From the NCBI GenBank assembly GCA_017470605.1, contig JAFUYH010000016.1, positions 1-63,944 of the forward strand: a stretch of DNA of 63,944 nt. The letters run 5' to 3'. The DNA is from Treponema sp. GTDB lineage: Bacteria; Spirochaetota; Spirochaetia; Treponematales; Treponemataceae. This document shows positions 44,601 to 54,100 of this stretch, one piece after another; within the stretch, counting starts at the first letter, position 1, and each line of letters starts with the position of its first letter. Under the pieces are notes generated by a model, which was not told the origin of the DNA, made no database searches, and worked only from the letters and a program-made list of their open reading frames with translations. The translations under genes and the position numbers were made by a program.

Positions 44601-47600
44601 GCAAAAGCAGATTTGGAAGAAAAATCCGGCTACCTTCCGCTTGTAGTAACCGTAAAGGATAAAGCAGAAAACACTACGGCAGTAACAATAGGAACTATAA
44701 ATGTAGATAGAACAGCTCCTACAGTAATCTTGAATAGTCCTGCAGATGCAGACTCATCTACAGATGGAATTCAAGTAAACGGTATAATCACTCTTAAAGG
44801 AACTATATCTGATACTTATCTGAATGACTCGCCGTTTGACGGTCTTGTATATTCAACTGATATTTCAACTGATATTTCAACTTGGCCTTCTGTTACCATA
44901 ACTGCAGATGTCTCAAATTCTTCTTCCAAGAATTTCTCTGCAAAAGTTGATACAACTAATTTTACTGATAATACAACCTATTATTTCCGGGCAAAGGCAA
45001 TAGATAAAGCTGGAAATACAGGTTACAGCCCTGTTCTGGAATTGAAAGTAAATCAGGATTCAGACAGACCTGTTATAACCTTTACAGATATATCATTAAA
45101 TGATCCTGAGCAAGATGGTACTCTAAAACTTAGTCTTACTACCAGAAAAGTTCTTAGGGGTACTGTAACAGATGATGATGGTGTAAAATCACTGGAGATT
45201 TCTAAGAATAACGGTGATTATGAAGCAGTTCCTGTTTCAAACGGTTCATGGTCTTATTCAATTGATGATGGTACTTATGAAAGCATCAAATTTAAGGTAA
45301 CAGACGAGTCTGAAACAGCTTTTGAATCATCTGATAATGTTGCTGACTTGCAGAAGTGTCCGAAAATAACAGACGGCAGCAAGTGGTATGGTAAAACTGA
45401 TGGAGATATAAAAGTAACAGTATTTAACCTTATGGTAGATAATGCCGCCCCTGAAACTCGTAATATAAGCTATGCATATTACACTTCAGACTATGAAACA
45501 GAAGTTACTGACTCTTCATGGAAGACGGAAGTGCCTCTTATTGGTGGAAACAGAAAATTCCTTGCAATCAGTCTGCAGGCAGGTGATGAAAATGGAATTT
45601 CTAGTGTAGAAGCGAACAATAAGGACTATGAAGTTACAGAGCCAGTTTCTACTGCTTCAGAAGCAGAAAGCGATGGAAAACGAAAACTGTTGTATTCTAC
45701 ATGGATAATAAAAGGAATTGATGTTTCGTCGCTTGACTCACAAAGCTATTCTGTTTCCCTGCTTGTAAGAGACGGTGCAGATAATTCAAAAACAGATTAT
45801 GTTTCGGTTGAAGTTGATAATACCCCTCCAGAAGTAGCTATAACAGCACCAACGGATTCTACAACATCAAGTGGTAGCGTGCTTGCTTATGGAAGCATTT
45901 CCGGAGCAAAATCAAACGGACTTTCCTATGCCCTTTCTCCAAGCGGAAGTCAGGAACCAGATGGAAGCACAAAAGTACTTGAATGGGAAGAAAAAGATGT
46001 TTCAACCCCTCACAATATAACAGATTCAGATTCCATCAAGGCTCCAGCCTATGCCAGTGCAGAAGATTTTGGCGTAAACTGGTACATCTATTTTGATGGA
46101 GACACAAATGCTGCTTCCGGTGTTCATACGTCACTTATGAATGACTACCTTGTAAGTTATGGTATTACCAGCAATGAAGCTCTTGCTGCAAGTGATGCAA
46201 GTCAGTTTACAAGTCTTGTAAAACTCTATTTGTGGTTAAAGGCAGAAGATGAATTAGGAAACAGCAAGAGCTGGGCATTCCCTGTAATTCTTGACCCTCA
46301 GGGAGACCGCCCTACAATTCAGTTTAACTATCCTGAATCTGATGGAGACACTTTAGGCGGTCAGGTTACAATTTATGGAACTGCAGAAGATACTCTGGGT
46401 GCTAACCCGGGTGTTGAAAGTGTATGGGTTCAGCTGATTTCTGGTTCTCATCGTTCTGATACAACGACAGCTTACGGAACTCTTGTTTATGATTCAGAAA
46501 CAAAGGCAATTACAGAATTCACCTTTACAAAAAATGATCTGGATTACATGAATAATAATGGTTATACAGTCTGCAATATGAAAACTGGAACTGGTTATGA
46601 AGGAAGCATTGAAAGCGGATATTCTGCATCGGATTATGCCGCAAAAGCAACTCTTAGCGGTTCTGCATGGCTTTTTGACCTGAACAAAATAGCTGACGCT
46701 GATGGCGTAAGGGAATTTGACCCGTCTAACGGTACTAATCCGGTAGGAATTCAGATTTTTGCTAAGGATTTGGATGGTAAATTCAGTATTGAAAATAAAA
46801 AACTTGTATTCTTTGATGCTGATAAGCCTGTAATAAAAGACCTTATGCTTGTGCAGTATAGCGACAATGACAATGGTACAGGTGATGTGGTTGCTTCTCA
46901 GGCTTATGACGCAGATATGTATGTAAAGGGGGAATGGTGGCTTACAGGAACCGTAAGTGATAAAGACAAGGTAAGTTCATTAATAATTGAAAATGATACT
47001 ATAATTTCTAATGGAACAAAAACTAGCGAAACCTTTAACTACAAACTTGGAACAGGAGTTGCAGACGGTGTTGGCAATATAACTGTTACAATAACTGCGG
47101 CAGATGCTGCAACTCCCCCTAATGAAGGAAGTTCTGTTATTTCTGTAAATTATGATAATAAAGCTCCTGTTCTGGCAGAAAGTGAAGCAGATGGAAAGAG
47201 CATTAGTTCCACCGTACAGCAGAATAACGGTTTTTATAGATTCAGTTCAAAGGCAAGTGAAGCAGATGTAGGTTCTGTAAAGCAGTCCGGCTTTGCCTAT
47301 ACAGCCTTCTACTTTAAGAGGGCATATACAGAAAACTCTACTTCGGTTACAAAACTCTATGATGTCCTGCAGGAGCGTTCTTCTGCCGCTTTTGATATAA
47401 GCAGTGAAGTTTCAACAATTCCTAAACTGGGAAGTGAAGGAAATTCAGCAGCCGAAAACACAAAAGTAACAGAAAATGAGCTTTATTGGTTTGTAAAAAC
47501 TCTCACTCGCACCACAGATGGCACAATGACTGTTGAAATGGGAGATACAGCAAACCTTCATGTAAATTCACTTGTAAGTATTGGAGGTGCCTATTATCTG

Positions 47601-50600
47601 GTAACTGATATTTCTGGAAGCACTGTTACTTTAGACAGAAAAGTTCCTGCCGGCTATAATAAAGCCTATGTTGCCCTTGCAGGAATAATTGACAATACAA
47701 TTCCAGAAAGTGCAGCTTCTTCTGCAAGTCCAGAATCAGACGGTTATTATTCTGCAGCAAACTTAAGCCGTGATGACGGTGACCGCATGATAGAAAGTGT
47801 GGAAAAATCTGGCACAAATTGGACATGGGAAGCAAACATCTATTCCCGCAATATACCGGACGGTCCTATTGAACTGGTTTACGTTGTATTTGATAAGGCA
47901 GGAAACTGTGCTATAGATAGTGTAAAAGGCTATGTTAATAATAATGCACCACGCATTGCAGGATTCAAGATTGCAACGGACTACACTGGAAATAATATTG
48001 CAGAAACAGAGATTGATACTTATCTTGCATCAAATTATAGTGCTGATTCTGTAACAAAAGCAGAAGAAGGTGGAAAAAATTATTACGATCCGTATGCAAA
48101 CTCTATAAATAAAAAAGCAAAGACTCCTCTTGGACAGTCTCTTATTATAAAATCTAAAGAGAATCCTCTTATGAAGGTTCGCGGACGTACCCAGATTACG
48201 CCAGAAATTGTAGGCGGAAACGGTGCGGTTTATTATTCTTATAATATTGAAGGCAGTAAAAACACATTAAGCGGAAAAAATACGAATCCTATTATTGCAG
48301 AGGGAACTACAGATTATACAATAAATGAAGCTTCTCCAATCAATATTCAGCTGGGAGATCTGGTAAATCTTGGCGATACTTCAAATAAAGGTACAGAAGG
48401 AATTCCTTTTGAATTTACCTTTACAGATGAAACGGAAGGAAAGAGCAGTCTTACTGAAGAACAGCAGAAAGAATTCCAGGCAAGCCTTACAGTTTACTTG
48501 GGCATAAACGCTTCTCAGGAAAGCACGCCTACTGCTTATATTAAACCTTTCTATTGGGAGTCTGCTGCAGAAAACTCTGTTTATAAGTCAAGGGGGCATA
48601 TTGAACTAGAGTCAGACTGGCAAAAAACTGAAACTTATAAGAATAGTGGTTCTCCAGCTACTTCTGGTGAATATGATGCCGACCCTAAAGTATCTGGCGA
48701 AATTGTACTGGAAGGAACTGCTTTCGACGAAAAACTTTTAAATAATATTAACATTTCTTTGAACGGAAATTCTAGAGAAGTTGCCTCTTATGACTCATCA
48801 GAAGGAAACCTTGTTTCTAACTTTGCAGAGAATAACTATGGAACAAACGGAATCTGGTTTGAAATTACAAATCAGACAGTAAATAGTGATGGTCATAATG
48901 TGGAATGGAAGCTTTACTGGAATACTCAGAACTTCGCTTTTGTTCCAGATGTGGCTCAAACAGACGTTGAAGTAACAGTAACCGCAAGTAACTTTGGCGT
49001 GCCAGAGGCTGAAGCAGGCGGTTCGGACGCAGCTTTGACCAGTATAGATGGGTCTACAGTTTATAAGGCAAATCAGTTTACAGATATAAAGACAAATACT
49101 CCGGGTACAACCCAAACAAATTCTTCTTCACAAACCGCTTACTACCGTATGGACGTTGTGCCTTACATTACTGGGGTAACAACAAGTCTTTCTGCTTACG
49201 GTTCTTCTACTCCTTCTTTGTACAGCCGTTCTGCTTTAGGGCGCTATTCTGTTTATTCAACAAGGACTCAGGGCAGTGGTACTGCTACTTATGAAAAAAT
49301 AGCACTTACGGGCTATAACCTTTCTGGAGCAGCCGTGAACTTTGCAGGAAGTTCTGATAATATACAATCTGTAGGAAGCACAGCAACTGTGGATTCCTAT
49401 AGTGGAGCAACCACCTATTCTGAAATAGAAATTCCAAGCGGCGCAATAAGCGGAGAAGTTTATGTTTCTCTTGCAGATGGTGCTATTGTTTCTCTTAATA
49501 ATCTTAATAACAATGATTCCCGCGGAACTTTTGGTTATGATGAAGAAGGTTCTGACTCTCTAGGAACAATTTCTGTACAGGGCGACTATAGTACATATAA
49601 AAATTTCTATAACCGCCAGCCTAACAACAAGAATAACAACAAACTTACAGACGATGTTTACTTTAATATCTGGGATTTTAACTCAGAAGCTGCATTGGCA
49701 GAAAATTCTGGCCTTGTAGATAACCTTGAAATGAAGATTAACCCAAGCAATGGGATGATAGGCTTTGCATTTACCAACGGCAGTACAAGATTCAGTATGC
49801 CAAAGAAAGATACATCATATACAAAGTGGAACCGTTCTTATGATTACATGAAGCATAATGCTTTGGCTTATGACGTTAATGGTAATTCTTATGGTGTTTC
49901 TGTCGGCGGAGATATTAATGGTAATAACCCTCAAGGGTTTGATTACTTTTCTTTTATGACAAGTCGATGGAACCCTGAACCAGAAGATAAACAGGAAACA
50001 AATAAATTTGGTTCAACCCATATAAGAATAGATTCGATTGCATTGGATGTAGATGGAAAAAGAAATATTGATAAGGATCGTTTCCAAAGTCAGAGTATTG
50101 CTGCAAATGAAAATAATATTTATATGGCTTATTATGACAAGTTAACTACTCAGATTCGTTTTAAGGCAGGAATCATTAGTGATACTATGAGTAAATTTGG
50201 TAATTTTAATAAATATGATAAAGATTATAGTAACACGCCTCAAGATGAAAAATACTGTCAGATAATAGCAGACGGTACTTCTGACACATTTGGCAATGTA
50301 GGTGAATATGTAAGTATTGGTGTACTGCCTTCTGCTTCTTCAGAAAGCAAAGATATTGTTGCTGTTGTATGGTATGACGGCAGCAGCTTAAAATTTGCCT
50401 ATAATACAAATCCGCTTAAAAATGTTGACCAGACAAGTGTAATAAAGGCAAAAAATGGAAACGAAGGTTGGGTAGGTGCAGAAACTCTGCTTACTGGTGG
50501 CGGTGAATATTGTCAGCTGGTTGTTGCAAATGATAACAGCATTCATATTGCCGCTTACGATTCATCAAATGCAGACTTGAAGTACATTTATATTCCGTTT

Positions 50601-51131
50601 AATGATGGCAGCAAAGTTCCAGATGTAAGTAAAAAAATAGTAGCATCAGTAGATACCTATCTGGATGCAGGTGAACAGGTAACAATTGATGTTGCACAGA
50701 ATGGAGATTATCAGATTCCATACATCGGTTATTGGGCTGCCTTCCCGGAAAAGCCTCGTTATGCTTATCTGGCAGAACCTGCTTCTTTCTATGCAGCTAG
50801 TGACGCACTTGTAAACGGAGCTGAAGCTAATACTTATACAGGCATTTGGGAATGTATGGTAGTTCCAAGTCAGAGTTCCGTAAAAGACAGCCGCAAAATT
50901 AGTGTTGGCGTCTGGAAATACAATGGTACTGCAGAGGATGACGGAAAACTTGCATATTCTACAACAGGTACATACCGCGGTAAGAGTAATGGTGATAACA
51001 GTTATGCTTCATCAACTGCAAGTACCACTACTGGTACCTGCTATGGTAACGGCACAAACAATGGTGTGCTTGCTTATGTAGTTGCGCCTTCTAGCTCTCA
51101 GTACTGTGCAGAAACCGCACAAATGCGATAG
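38670..51131 (+). CDS. Giant surface lipoprotein with about 23 Ig-like repeats (first paralogue)
   Basis: About 4153 residues from the ATG at 38670 (GAGG six bases upstream); an in-frame ATG at 38634 lacks a site and precedes a T9 run. A signal ends FFSTC, and the mature start CEIGLGAAVDTEAP is nearly the same as in the next gene. From there to about residue 3100, 23 boundary motifs of the D-T/N-x-x-P kind (DTEAP, DNTAP, DTQQP and so on) mark tandem bacterial Ig-like beta-sandwiches. A C-terminal region of ~1000 residues is not of this type: an IPT/TIG-like stretch (IALTGYNLSGAAV), a conserved YNRQPNNKNNN segment, and repeated IHIAAYDSS/ADLKYIY-type strands suggesting a propeller. It ends ETAQMR. 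Probably a long surface fibre for adhesion or glycan contact; function is inferred from form only. Confidence 0.85.
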   Translation: MGLTFGEKLKNSLNIILFSLTVFFAIIFFSTCEIGLGAAVDTEAPDIAITGPEAGAVIRDSFNFYGTWSDDGEINSITFTLKDIETNKTLGPYPAEVAVLSVGNGTWSYIIEKDEFADGSYDVTVSIKDKAGHKTETQRQITIDNTAPVMVLQRPFSALGSQDSIESYGQIFTLEGQAADDSGLALLEVNVYSDAKLENLIKTLSFTKIGATISVDAAQFSEDTENDYSEIYGSTSRNYGVQTRYCRIIAYDGAKRYPVDGSSQTEADLKGNATTSGYYLYDDISDTILSEYKITELYSMKNGRYSDSKNSRSAVEVLEDLSSNEISASVFTLNPKNNPLFTVAGFTELGKEGDYEAANMTVINEDFLTIQVEPGLDDYLLQKDTLKVKLTNTKNENEVIIPSRQVITKDGEKYKIVVYMRKADGLKTSNAYLIEVEGSDEKGNSITTPEGKGYGFYFKRTSTSPTLTVTQPYSEDKEILNASNDSITFKGTILFPSDLCDGGDIWISDIAGNYKWKVGSFTAKDAAENWTYTLKLLKDNSSTTYKDESGNTVKYLPDNNWDLYIYAEYTENDEKAETKTSDKISRKFLVDTQQPAAPELKKINDAEYKDSNWYTSQNIIVQVETKDQSANVLDYYSGIVLTEYKINDAEWTSLKSGYIYGFSDGENTLYFRSTDEAGNISEESSFKIKVDTSVPIITASYIGSDEKADWDALSTESILNITKSHGTKIKLSITEENSVEAVAVTVAGSEMAGTISKDSDSSYKWIWISNEPASLDENTPVKISVSATDGAGGKGSAGYSLLIDTAGPNVEITSPEKDLEGEDSLSQSTYPLKASSADAYGSVALTKYKITSEAFADDDAIKTDARKTDSGWIESANKGNVNVTINIIEGTDIRGTVKDAKISEGQWYFYVYSKDSAGNESVAGRSFWTDRAEPEIKVTSEPAQSYNKAALPDSENTITIAGSASDANGIAKVEYSEDGGTSWTEFEITENDASWSKTLNFAGDGTSDGTKTFSVRASDKAGKTSHKEYSILVDTQVPEITEAIISSSSVTVDGIKWYKSTTLVPQVTASDNTGISKVEYSFTSDGQGTALTNVNGLFTAGVTFPEQGENLTLYLKATDAAGNTCSGEISGINIDNIAPKLTAKSYKVSDKTETSDFSADVYVNADDTLNVTVSLSDSESGVKGSPEFYIGGSQITGDDKIAVVNDAENKTWTATIKESALATGQLSVSGEDKAGNKTSISILNIIKDTEAPTLSNISMKESSSSTTKAYEASAEETAEKLVYYVNTSKTFTVAGSSSDNRTVASTKLKIGEKEYTNTGSAMAWNFALNDLASYVSDSVKSVDAVITVTDLAGNTGTKTITIKFDNAAPDFKHRIDAKAKDVDFRIGEYANDNGDSDVGGKYQSGTWGTATSLTVRGTLDDSEGSGFAKLYYKVFATKPKAEDISNFEKNFKTDNSGTIDASSLEEKNVDYTKKIDPKETGTTKETGTISIKSSYKGNITKLNEESNYILFVAEDNVGNSAIDNMTAVKCADDVDISDDALKSWNKNIKAYSLNVDTTPPAITTAGSRTIFTNGSTPVTVTGTCSDSGSGIDSVIVKIGNAVEETKATVANGTWTVEIPAEKLSGIEDGKTYNVNATAKDTAGLSTSLTVAILQGDKNAPVPAVTGISPSVEKGSSAWYVRPKDTLTIKGNTTDTYSPTVYTWLKLVPIDENGTETSNESDIVTTAEDKVMGTSWTITIPATAHASSYKGANLYVCTKDLAGNLANDGNGTKLAELTFDEKGPVYDSTSSKVAGAAYSSEKWLNNKTLTFEGIWNDDAGVSQLYYEIVKDGSTSSITEENADTYPSISLTDKGSGDYAFSSTLSGFEEGVNTVIMYAVDYLGNISSQQSYVVKVDVTAPEETAFEGTTFNDFHLTNASEDLSLKLYASDNSNTKQSGLKTAEDPVITLGGQTVSAASTAKYADTAEDDGKYLVTVKIAKADLEEKSGYLPLVVTVKDKAENTTAVTIGTINVDRTAPTVILNSPADADSSTDGIQVNGIITLKGTISDTYLNDSPFDGLVYSTDISTDISTWPSVTITADVSNSSSKNFSAKVDTTNFTDNTTYYFRAKAIDKAGNTGYSPVLELKVNQDSDRPVITFTDISLNDPEQDGTLKLSLTTRKVLRGTVTDDDGVKSLEISKNNGDYEAVPVSNGSWSYSIDDGTYESIKFKVTDESETAFESSDNVADLQKCPKITDGSKWYGKTDGDIKVTVFNLMVDNAAPETRNISYAYYTSDYETEVTDSSWKTEVPLIGGNRKFLAISLQAGDENGISSVEANNKDYEVTEPVSTASEAESDGKRKLLYSTWIIKGIDVSSLDSQSYSVSLLVRDGADNSKTDYVSVEVDNTPPEVAITAPTDSTTSSGSVLAYGSISGAKSNGLSYALSPSGSQEPDGSTKVLEWEEKDVSTPHNITDSDSIKAPAYASAEDFGVNWYIYFDGDTNAASGVHTSLMNDYLVSYGITSNEALAASDASQFTSLVKLYLWLKAEDELGNSKSWAFPVILDPQGDRPTIQFNYPESDGDTLGGQVTIYGTAEDTLGANPGVESVWVQLISGSHRSDTTTAYGTLVYDSETKAITEFTFTKNDLDYMNNNGYTVCNMKTGTGYEGSIESGYSASDYAAKATLSGSAWLFDLNKIADADGVREFDPSNGTNPVGIQIFAKDLDGKFSIENKKLVFFDADKPVIKDLMLVQYSDNDNGTGDVVASQAYDADMYVKGEWWLTGTVSDKDKVSSLIIENDTIISNGTKTSETFNYKLGTGVADGVGNITVTITAADAATPPNEGSSVISVNYDNKAPVLAESEADGKSISSTVQQNNGFYRFSSKASEADVGSVKQSGFAYTAFYFKRAYTENSTSVTKLYDVLQERSSAAFDISSEVSTIPKLGSEGNSAAENTKVTENELYWFVKTLTRTTDGTMTVEMGDTANLHVNSLVSIGGAYYLVTDISGSTVTLDRKVPAGYNKAYVALAGIIDNTIPESAASSASPESDGYYSAANLSRDDGDRMIESVEKSGTNWTWEANIYSRNIPDGPIELVYVVFDKAGNCAIDSVKGYVNNNAPRIAGFKIATDYTGNNIAETEIDTYLASNYSADSVTKAEEGGKNYYDPYANSINKKAKTPLGQSLIIKSKENPLMKVRGRTQITPEIVGGNGAVYYSYNIEGSKNTLSGKNTNPIIAEGTTDYTINEASPINIQLGDLVNLGDTSNKGTEGIPFEFTFTDETEGKSSLTEEQQKEFQASLTVYLGINASQESTPTAYIKPFYWESAAENSVYKSRGHIELESDWQKTETYKNSGSPATSGEYDADPKVSGEIVLEGTAFDEKLLNNINISLNGNSREVASYDSSEGNLVSNFAENNYGTNGIWFEITNQTVNSDGHNVEWKLYWNTQNFAFVPDVAQTDVEVTVTASNFGVPEAEAGGSDAALTSIDGSTVYKANQFTDIKTNTPGTTQTNSSSQTAYYRMDVVPYITGVTTSLSAYGSSTPSLYSRSALGRYSVYSTRTQGSGTATYEKIALTGYNLSGAAVNFAGSSDNIQSVGSTATVDSYSGATTYSEIEIPSGAISGEVYVSLADGAIVSLNNLNNNDSRGTFGYDEEGSDSLGTISVQGDYSTYKNFYNRQPNNKNNNKLTDDVYFNIWDFNSEAALAENSGLVDNLEMKINPSNGMIGFAFTNGSTRFSMPKKDTSYTKWNRSYDYMKHNALAYDVNGNSYGVSVGGDINGNNPQGFDYFSFMTSRWNPEPEDKQETNKFGSTHIRIDSIALDVDGKRNIDKDRFQSQSIAANENNIYMAYYDKLTTQIRFKAGIISDTMSKFGNFNKYDKDYSNTPQDEKYCQIIADGTSDTFGNVGEYVSIGVLPSASSESKDIVAVVWYDGSSLKFAYNTNPLKNVDQTSVIKAKNGNEGWVGAETLLTGGGEYCQLVVANDNSIHIAAYDSSNADLKYIYIPFNDGSKVPDVSKKIVASVDTYLDAGEQVTIDVAQNGDYQIPYIGYWAAFPEKPRYAYLAEPASFYAASDALVNGAEANTYTGIWECMVVPSQSSVKDSRKISVGVWKYNGTAEDDGKLAYSTTGTYRGKSNGDNSYASSTASTTTGTCYGNGTNNGVLAYVVAPSSSQYCAETAQMR
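44736..45074 (+). repeat. 339-bp segment about 97% identical to 57013-57351 (copy 1)
   Basis: By eye nine differences in 339 bases separate this stretch of the first giant gene from the same domain of the second gene, while flanking domains are far more diverged. It encodes the domain with QVNGIITLKGTISDTYL and ends at KVNQDSDRPV. A 12-bp tandem duplication (TCAACTGATATT twice) is present in both copies. Confidence 0.9.
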
Positions 51132-51144
51132 GCGAGGTGGGAAA

Positions 51145-54100
51145 ATGAAGGAATTAAAGAATAATATTTCAAAGATTTTTGTACTCTTCTCTTTGGTGGT
51201 TTTCATTATTGCTTCCTGCGATATTGGTCTTGGTTCTTCTGTAGATACAGAAACTCCTGTTCTAAGCATAACAAGCCCGGAGTCTGCAAGCATTATAAGA
51301 GGCAGCTTTGCAATTAATGGAGAATGGAGTGATGACGGCGAAATTGCCGGAGTAACTTGTATCCTTACAAATGTAGATAAAAAGACTTCTCAATATAAAC
51401 TGAATGCAGAAGTTGTAAAAGAAAAAACAGGAGTTGGAACCTGGTCTGCAGTAATAGAAAGTGGAAGCGTGCCGGATGGAACTTATGAAGCATCTGTTAC
51501 TATAGAAGATAAGGCAGGCCATTCAACAAATTCTGTGCGACAGCTGGTTATAGATAATACAGCCCCTGTTGTTATATTAAAAAGACCTTCCAGTGCAAAA
51601 GGCGAAAGTCAGGATGAAATAGACGGATATGGTCAGGTCTTTACACTTAAAGGTCTTGCTGCAGATGATAACGGAGTAGGTCTTATAGAAGTAAATATTT
51701 ATAAAGACGAAGCCTTAACTCAGCTTGTAAAAACCGTAAGCAAGAAAAATGTTCCTAAAACCATTTCTCTTGATATTGCCCAGTTTGTAGAAGGCGAAGA
51801 AAATGCCTATAGCGAAATATATGGTAGCACAAACCGTAATGAAGGTGCTCAGACCCGCTATTGCCAGATTATTGCTTATGATGGCGCCCAGGCTTATCCT
51901 CAAGATGGCAGTGAACAGACAGAAGAAGACTTAAAAGGTAACGCTTCTACCACTTATTATCTTTATGAAAATATTTCATCTTCAGTTTTAAGCGACTATA
52001 AGATTGATGAACTGTATGCAATGAAGAATGGCAGCTATACTGCCGGCACAAATGCCAGAAGTGTTTTATCAACTCTTGATGAAAACGAAGTTGAAGTTGG
52101 TATTTTCACTTTAAATCCTGCAAACAACCCTACCTATTCGGTTTCCGGTTACAGCGAATCAATGTCTGTAAATAACGGCGGTATGCTTGTAGTAAATGTA
52201 AAACCAGGTCTGGACTCTTACCTTATAGAAGAAAAAAGCCTTAGTCTTGCTTTGCAGCAGTATGACTCAAACGGCAATCTTTCTTCTACAAAAATTACTC
52301 CAGGCAATATTACAATAGAAAAAAGCGGAACCGTTTATACAATTTCTGTAAAAATTTCTAAGGATGATGGGCTTACTATAGGAAAATCATATCTTCTTAC
52401 AGTTGAAGGTTATGATGAAAAAGGAAACTCCCTTGTTCCAGAAGCTGACGAATATAAATTCCGCCTGAATTCAAAGGGAGAAAAGCCAAAATTAAAGATA
52501 AAAAATCCAGAAAGTTCTGCAACAGTAGAACTGAACGATTCAAATGAAAATATTACTGTAAAGGGAACTGTATATTTTTCCAGCGATACCTGTGACGGCG
52601 GAAGCATTATAATTAAAAATGCAGACGGCAGCCTTTCATGGAATGCAGGAACTTTCATGGATGTAAAGGATTCTTCCGGTAATCTTATAACTCAATATAC
52701 AGATTCAATTCAGGAGTGGGAAATAACTTTAAATTTGAAGAAAAATTCTTCTGCCCAAAAAGATTCAAATGGAAATCTTTATTTGCCAGACGGAAATCAT
52801 ACTTTAACAGTATATGCATTTACAGGAACAGACTTTAGTGACTCAGAATTTATAACAAGCAGTGATATAAATTTAAAGATAGATACACAAATTCCTTCAA
52901 CTCCTACTCTTTCAAGTATAAACGGAATAGCCTATTCTCAAGACAAATGGTATACAGGAAAGAATGTAAAGGTAGTTTTAAATGCTTCTGATGCTGCAAG
53001 AAGCGGTTATGCTAGCGGACTTTTGGCAAGTGAATATAAATTTGAAGGTTCAGAAAACTGGGTAATATTAGAAGCGGCTTCAAGCGGTTATATAAATGGT
53101 ATACAGGAAGGAAAAAATACCCTTTCTTTTAAGAGTGAAGATGCCGTTGGTAACTCCAGCAATGTAAGCACTTTATATACAATCTATATAGATAATGTAA
53201 AACCTGATGTTAAAGAAGTTTTCCTGGGTGATGATTCGGAATGGCACACATTAAAATCAGGCAGTGTAAATAATATAGATTTGAACTATAAGACAGAACT
53301 TAAATTTGAAGTGGAAGAAGCAAATGTACTTTCTGATATAAATGTAAGTTTAAATGGAACTGCCCTTGCAGGAAGCTTTACTCAGAATGAAGATTTAACA
53401 AAATGGCTCTGGAAGAGTAATGGTTCTGCCGTATTTACAGAAAATGAAGAAAATCCTCTTGTTATAACAGCAAAAGATGCAGCCGGTAATACGGTTTCTG
53501 TAACTTACAAGGTTTTGCTGGATACAAAGGGTCCTGATATAGAAATTACTTTGCCTGTAAGAGATTTAAAAGGTGAAGAGTCACTGAATAATCAAAATGC
53601 TGCTTCTTTAAATTTGCGTGCAGGAATCAGTGATGCGGCCGGAAAAGTTAAAGAAAAAGGTACAAAATATCTGCTGACTAAAAATCCTTTTGAAAATGAA
53701 GCCGCAATAAAAGATTCTGCAGAAAATGATGCCTCGGATTCGGAATCTTCTCTTTGGAATGTTTCTCCAAGTGCAGGCAGTGTAAGCGTGCCTGTTGTAG
53801 CAGAAGAAGGCAAGTGGTATCTATATATCTACAGTATAGATGAAGCAGGAAATTCAAATACTGCAACACGATGGTTCTGGTATGATAATGCAAAGCCAGA
53901 CTTATCTTTTAGTCAAAAACCAGATAAAACAATTTATAACGCAGATACTTTATCTGCTGGTGCAGGAACAATAACTTTTGCGGGCACCGCTTCTGATACG
54001 AACGGTATAGAAAAAGTTGAATTTTCTAAAGATGGCGGAACAACTTGGGAAACACTTGCAACCGGAGAAAACGGAGAATGGCAGAAAACTGTAAATTACG

